64,000 nucleotides of DNA from Paramecium pentaurelia (taxonomy: Eukaryota > Ciliophora > Oligohymenophorea > Peniculida > Parameciidae). Positions 61,844 to 64,000 of this stretch are shown in pieces (the stretch's first letter is position 1; each line of letters begins with the position of its first letter). The notes under the pieces are model-generated. The model was not told the origin of the DNA. It was given only the letters and a program-made list of their open reading frames with translations, and did no database searches. The position numbers and the translations under genes are program-made. The stretch spans positions 256,105-320,104 of the forward strand of contig CAJJDO010000115.1 of NCBI GenBank assembly GCA_905183005.1. The letters are read 5' to 3'.

Positions 61844-64000
61844 ATGGATATCTAAAAATATATTGGCATCATTTTGAATGCAGCTAAAATATAAGAGACT
61901 ATGAAGGATTTCGAATTAGTCTAATATGTTTTAGAACTTTCAGATAATGAATTAGAAAATAATATTATAAAATTAAAAGGAACAGGAAATAAAAAATAAT
62001 GTTCAGCCTCTTTTAGTAAAAATACTTTATATTTTTAATGTTTTGATTGTTGTAAAGAACCTAATCATGTTTATTGTTAAGAATGCTATATGCCAGAAAA
62101 ACATTAGAGTATAATATTTTTTATTCATTAGATCATGTAGTCACATATAATTATTTGAGTTCTGGATGTTGTGATTGTGGAGATACTTTGATTATGAAGA
62201 AAAAATCATTCTGCAATAAACATTCATAAAGTCAAATTGAAATGCCAATTCCTGAGAAATTATTTGGGAGTAATAATTTATATAATCAATCTAGTAAATT
62301 TGACAGAGAGATTAAGATAGTTTATTATGATTTCCTTTGGACTTTTGTTTGAATGCACTTAGAAAATTGTTGACTATACAAATTAAACGATTTTTTAAAT
62401 ATAAAATGCAATATAAATTTTGAATTTAGAAAATTCGCTAAATTTTATCGAGGATAATAAACAAGAACTTTTAGATAAATAAATAGCTAAGGAATAAGGT
62501 TAAAAGTTGTATACACTTTTATTCAAAATCCTTAAATATTTATCGAAAGATAATATTCCTTGGAGTTATGCTATTAGCAAATTTCTTTAAATTCCAATAG
62601 ATGTGAATATTCAAAAATTCATAAAATTATATCATGTTCATTCAAATGATCCTTTATTTAATTTTAAATTGGATAAATAATAATAAATCTGCTAATGTTC
62701 AATACTTAATTTAATAATAAAACATTATGTTTTTTTTTCACGATTTTTATAATAAGATTCAAATAATATTTCAGATTTATTTTATGAATTTCATGTTGAT
62801 GACAATTTTAAACCATATATTTGCAAATAAATAATTATAAATTTTAATCACTTATATAATCCAATTTAAAAATTTAAATTAATTACTATCAATAATTAAG
62901 AAATCAAAATTACACTCAATACAATAAATTATACAGAATATAAAAAGATAAATGAAATCTTTCCAAAATTGGCTTAAGATAAAAATATTACAAAAATTTA
63001 TTGTAAAAATAAGGTTGAAAGAGCTTCTATCTTTGGATATTTCTATTAGTTAATTGGACATTTAATGATAGTACTAATAAACCTAAAAAAAGAATCTAAG
63101 AATCCTAATGTTTATTCTATGTTCGAATTATTCTCAAATCAATTACTCTAATTGTAATATATATACTAATATATTTAGACCAATATGCAATTATTAATCT
63201 CAGCTATTCTGTTAGTCTTTTGAAGATATAATTGTATAATAATTTAATAATAATATTGTAAAAAAACTATTTGAATAAATTTCTGAAATTTTATATTTAG
63301 AAGATGATAAATTTAAATTTAGTTCAATTCTACCCAATAATCCTATATTCAGTAAATTGTAATAGAATTCTCTATTAATTTATGTCTTAACTAAAATATA
63401 CCCTTGTTAATAAACTGAGACTACAACTTTCCATTTCCTAAATCCAGATGAACAAATAAAATTCCAAATTTCATTAGAAATACAAATTAGTACACTTTAA
63501 AATTATCGAAAAATGTTATCTGTGTTAGTTGAGACCTGGAAAGATGTTTATAAATAAAATAAAATTGGATCTTAAAATATATTCCGATTAGTCATTAATT
63601 ACTTTATTAATAACTATATTACATCTTTTACATTGAAATCTGGATCAAAATTATAAAATTATTTATCTAATATAGTGATTTGTGATAGAAATTTCATAAC
63701 CTTATTATCACTTTTTTTAATAGATTATAATGATTCCTAAGAGGCTTAAGAGAGTTTATTGGAGACTAGTGGACTTAAATAAAATATATTTAAATAAGTT
63801 ATGATAAAATTGTTGAAAAGAACTTTACTTAATATTATTGTATTGAATAAAAAAGGTAATCCATCATTATATAAGGGATAAATTAAATTATATAATAAAT
63901 AATTGAAATTATAGGAAGTTTCACTTGAATAAGTGGATGTGGCTTATATTTAATTATATGCATTTTTATTTGGTTCTGAAGGAATTAATGATATTATCTC
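61844..64000 (+). CDS. UBR-box E3 ligase paralogue, 3' end outside window
   Basis: Starts MDIQKYIGIILNAAKIQETM. The UBR box is clear at about 55-135: CSASFSKNTLYFQCFDCCKE, PNHVYCQECYMPEKHQ, SGCCDCGDTLIMKKKSFCNK. The following body is helical (TLLFKILKYLSKDNIPWSYA, YDFLW-like and SEILYLEDDKFKFSSILPN pieces), as in UBR ligases. Introns of 23 nt (gtataatat...attag), 25 nt (gtaataatt...tctag) and 25 nt (gtaatatat...tttag) give one frame running to the window end without a stop; a RING module would be expected beyond 64000. Unlike its head-to-head partner at 57368-61732 it carries introns, so the two are divergent paralogues rather than a recent copy. Confidence 0.85.

Noticed and set aside
1..64000. 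CRISPR arrays, tRNA or rRNA genes, telomeric repeats, transposons
   Set aside because: No regularly spaced repeats, no cloverleaf-like GC-rich segments, no C4A2/C3A3-type telomere runs and no transposase motifs were seen.

Overview
This window is nuclear DNA of a ciliate, almost certainly Paramecium or a close relative. It is strongly A+T rich. TAA and TAG are read as glutamine throughout long, clearly conserved genes, and TGA is the only stop codon. Introns are tiny (about 20-31 nt, GTA...TAG), for example between the HxxHH histidine-box exon and the next exon of the desaturase at 18381-19388. ORFs called with the standard code therefore break up real genes. All coordinates here come from hand translation with the ciliate code and hand-placed introns, so exon joints can be off by a few bases. 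The species cannot be told from the sequence.

Left part (1-24,000): a compact minus-strand run of a CNOT11 homologue, an arrestin-fold protein and an importin-alpha-like ARM protein, with 25-27 bp between genes. Then come small coiled-coil and MG(A/C)-start proteins, a WD40 protein, and several very AT-rich stretches of about 0.3-1.3 kb without convincing genes. Next are an NIF/SCP-type phosphatase lacking its catalytic Asp motif, a protein kinase, a fatty-acid desaturase and a complete Na+/K+-ATPase-type P-ATPase alpha subunit (minus strand).

Middle (24,000-46,000): a 1,698-codon intronless multi-pass membrane protein of the ciliate PAS/TmcB-like type, followed by a region that looks like a decaying gene. 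Then a three-repeat MYB protein, a RING/TRAF-like protein with altered zinc ligands, an unknown protein, and a minus-strand block: a FAM161-like protein, a coiled-coil protein, a ubiquitin-specific protease with the catalytic Cys changed to Ser, an EF-hand protein and a disordered protein.

Right part (46,000-64,000): an ankyrin-repeat/anoctamin fusion, a probable mitochondrial protein, a multi-pass membrane protein with a Cys-containing luminal domain, two more small MG(C/N)-start proteins, a degraded membrane-protein reading frame, a vacuolar-sorting-receptor-like protein, and two divergently transcribed UBR-box E3 ligases about 110 bp apart (the second runs off the window).

No operon-like functional system, CRISPR array, rRNA, tRNA or classical transposon was recognised. 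The most interesting points are the catalytically altered enzymes (NIF, USP, RING), the ankyrin-anoctamin fusion, the head-to-head UBR pair, the recurrent small myristoyl/palmitoyl-motif proteins, and the gene relics with in-frame TGA.
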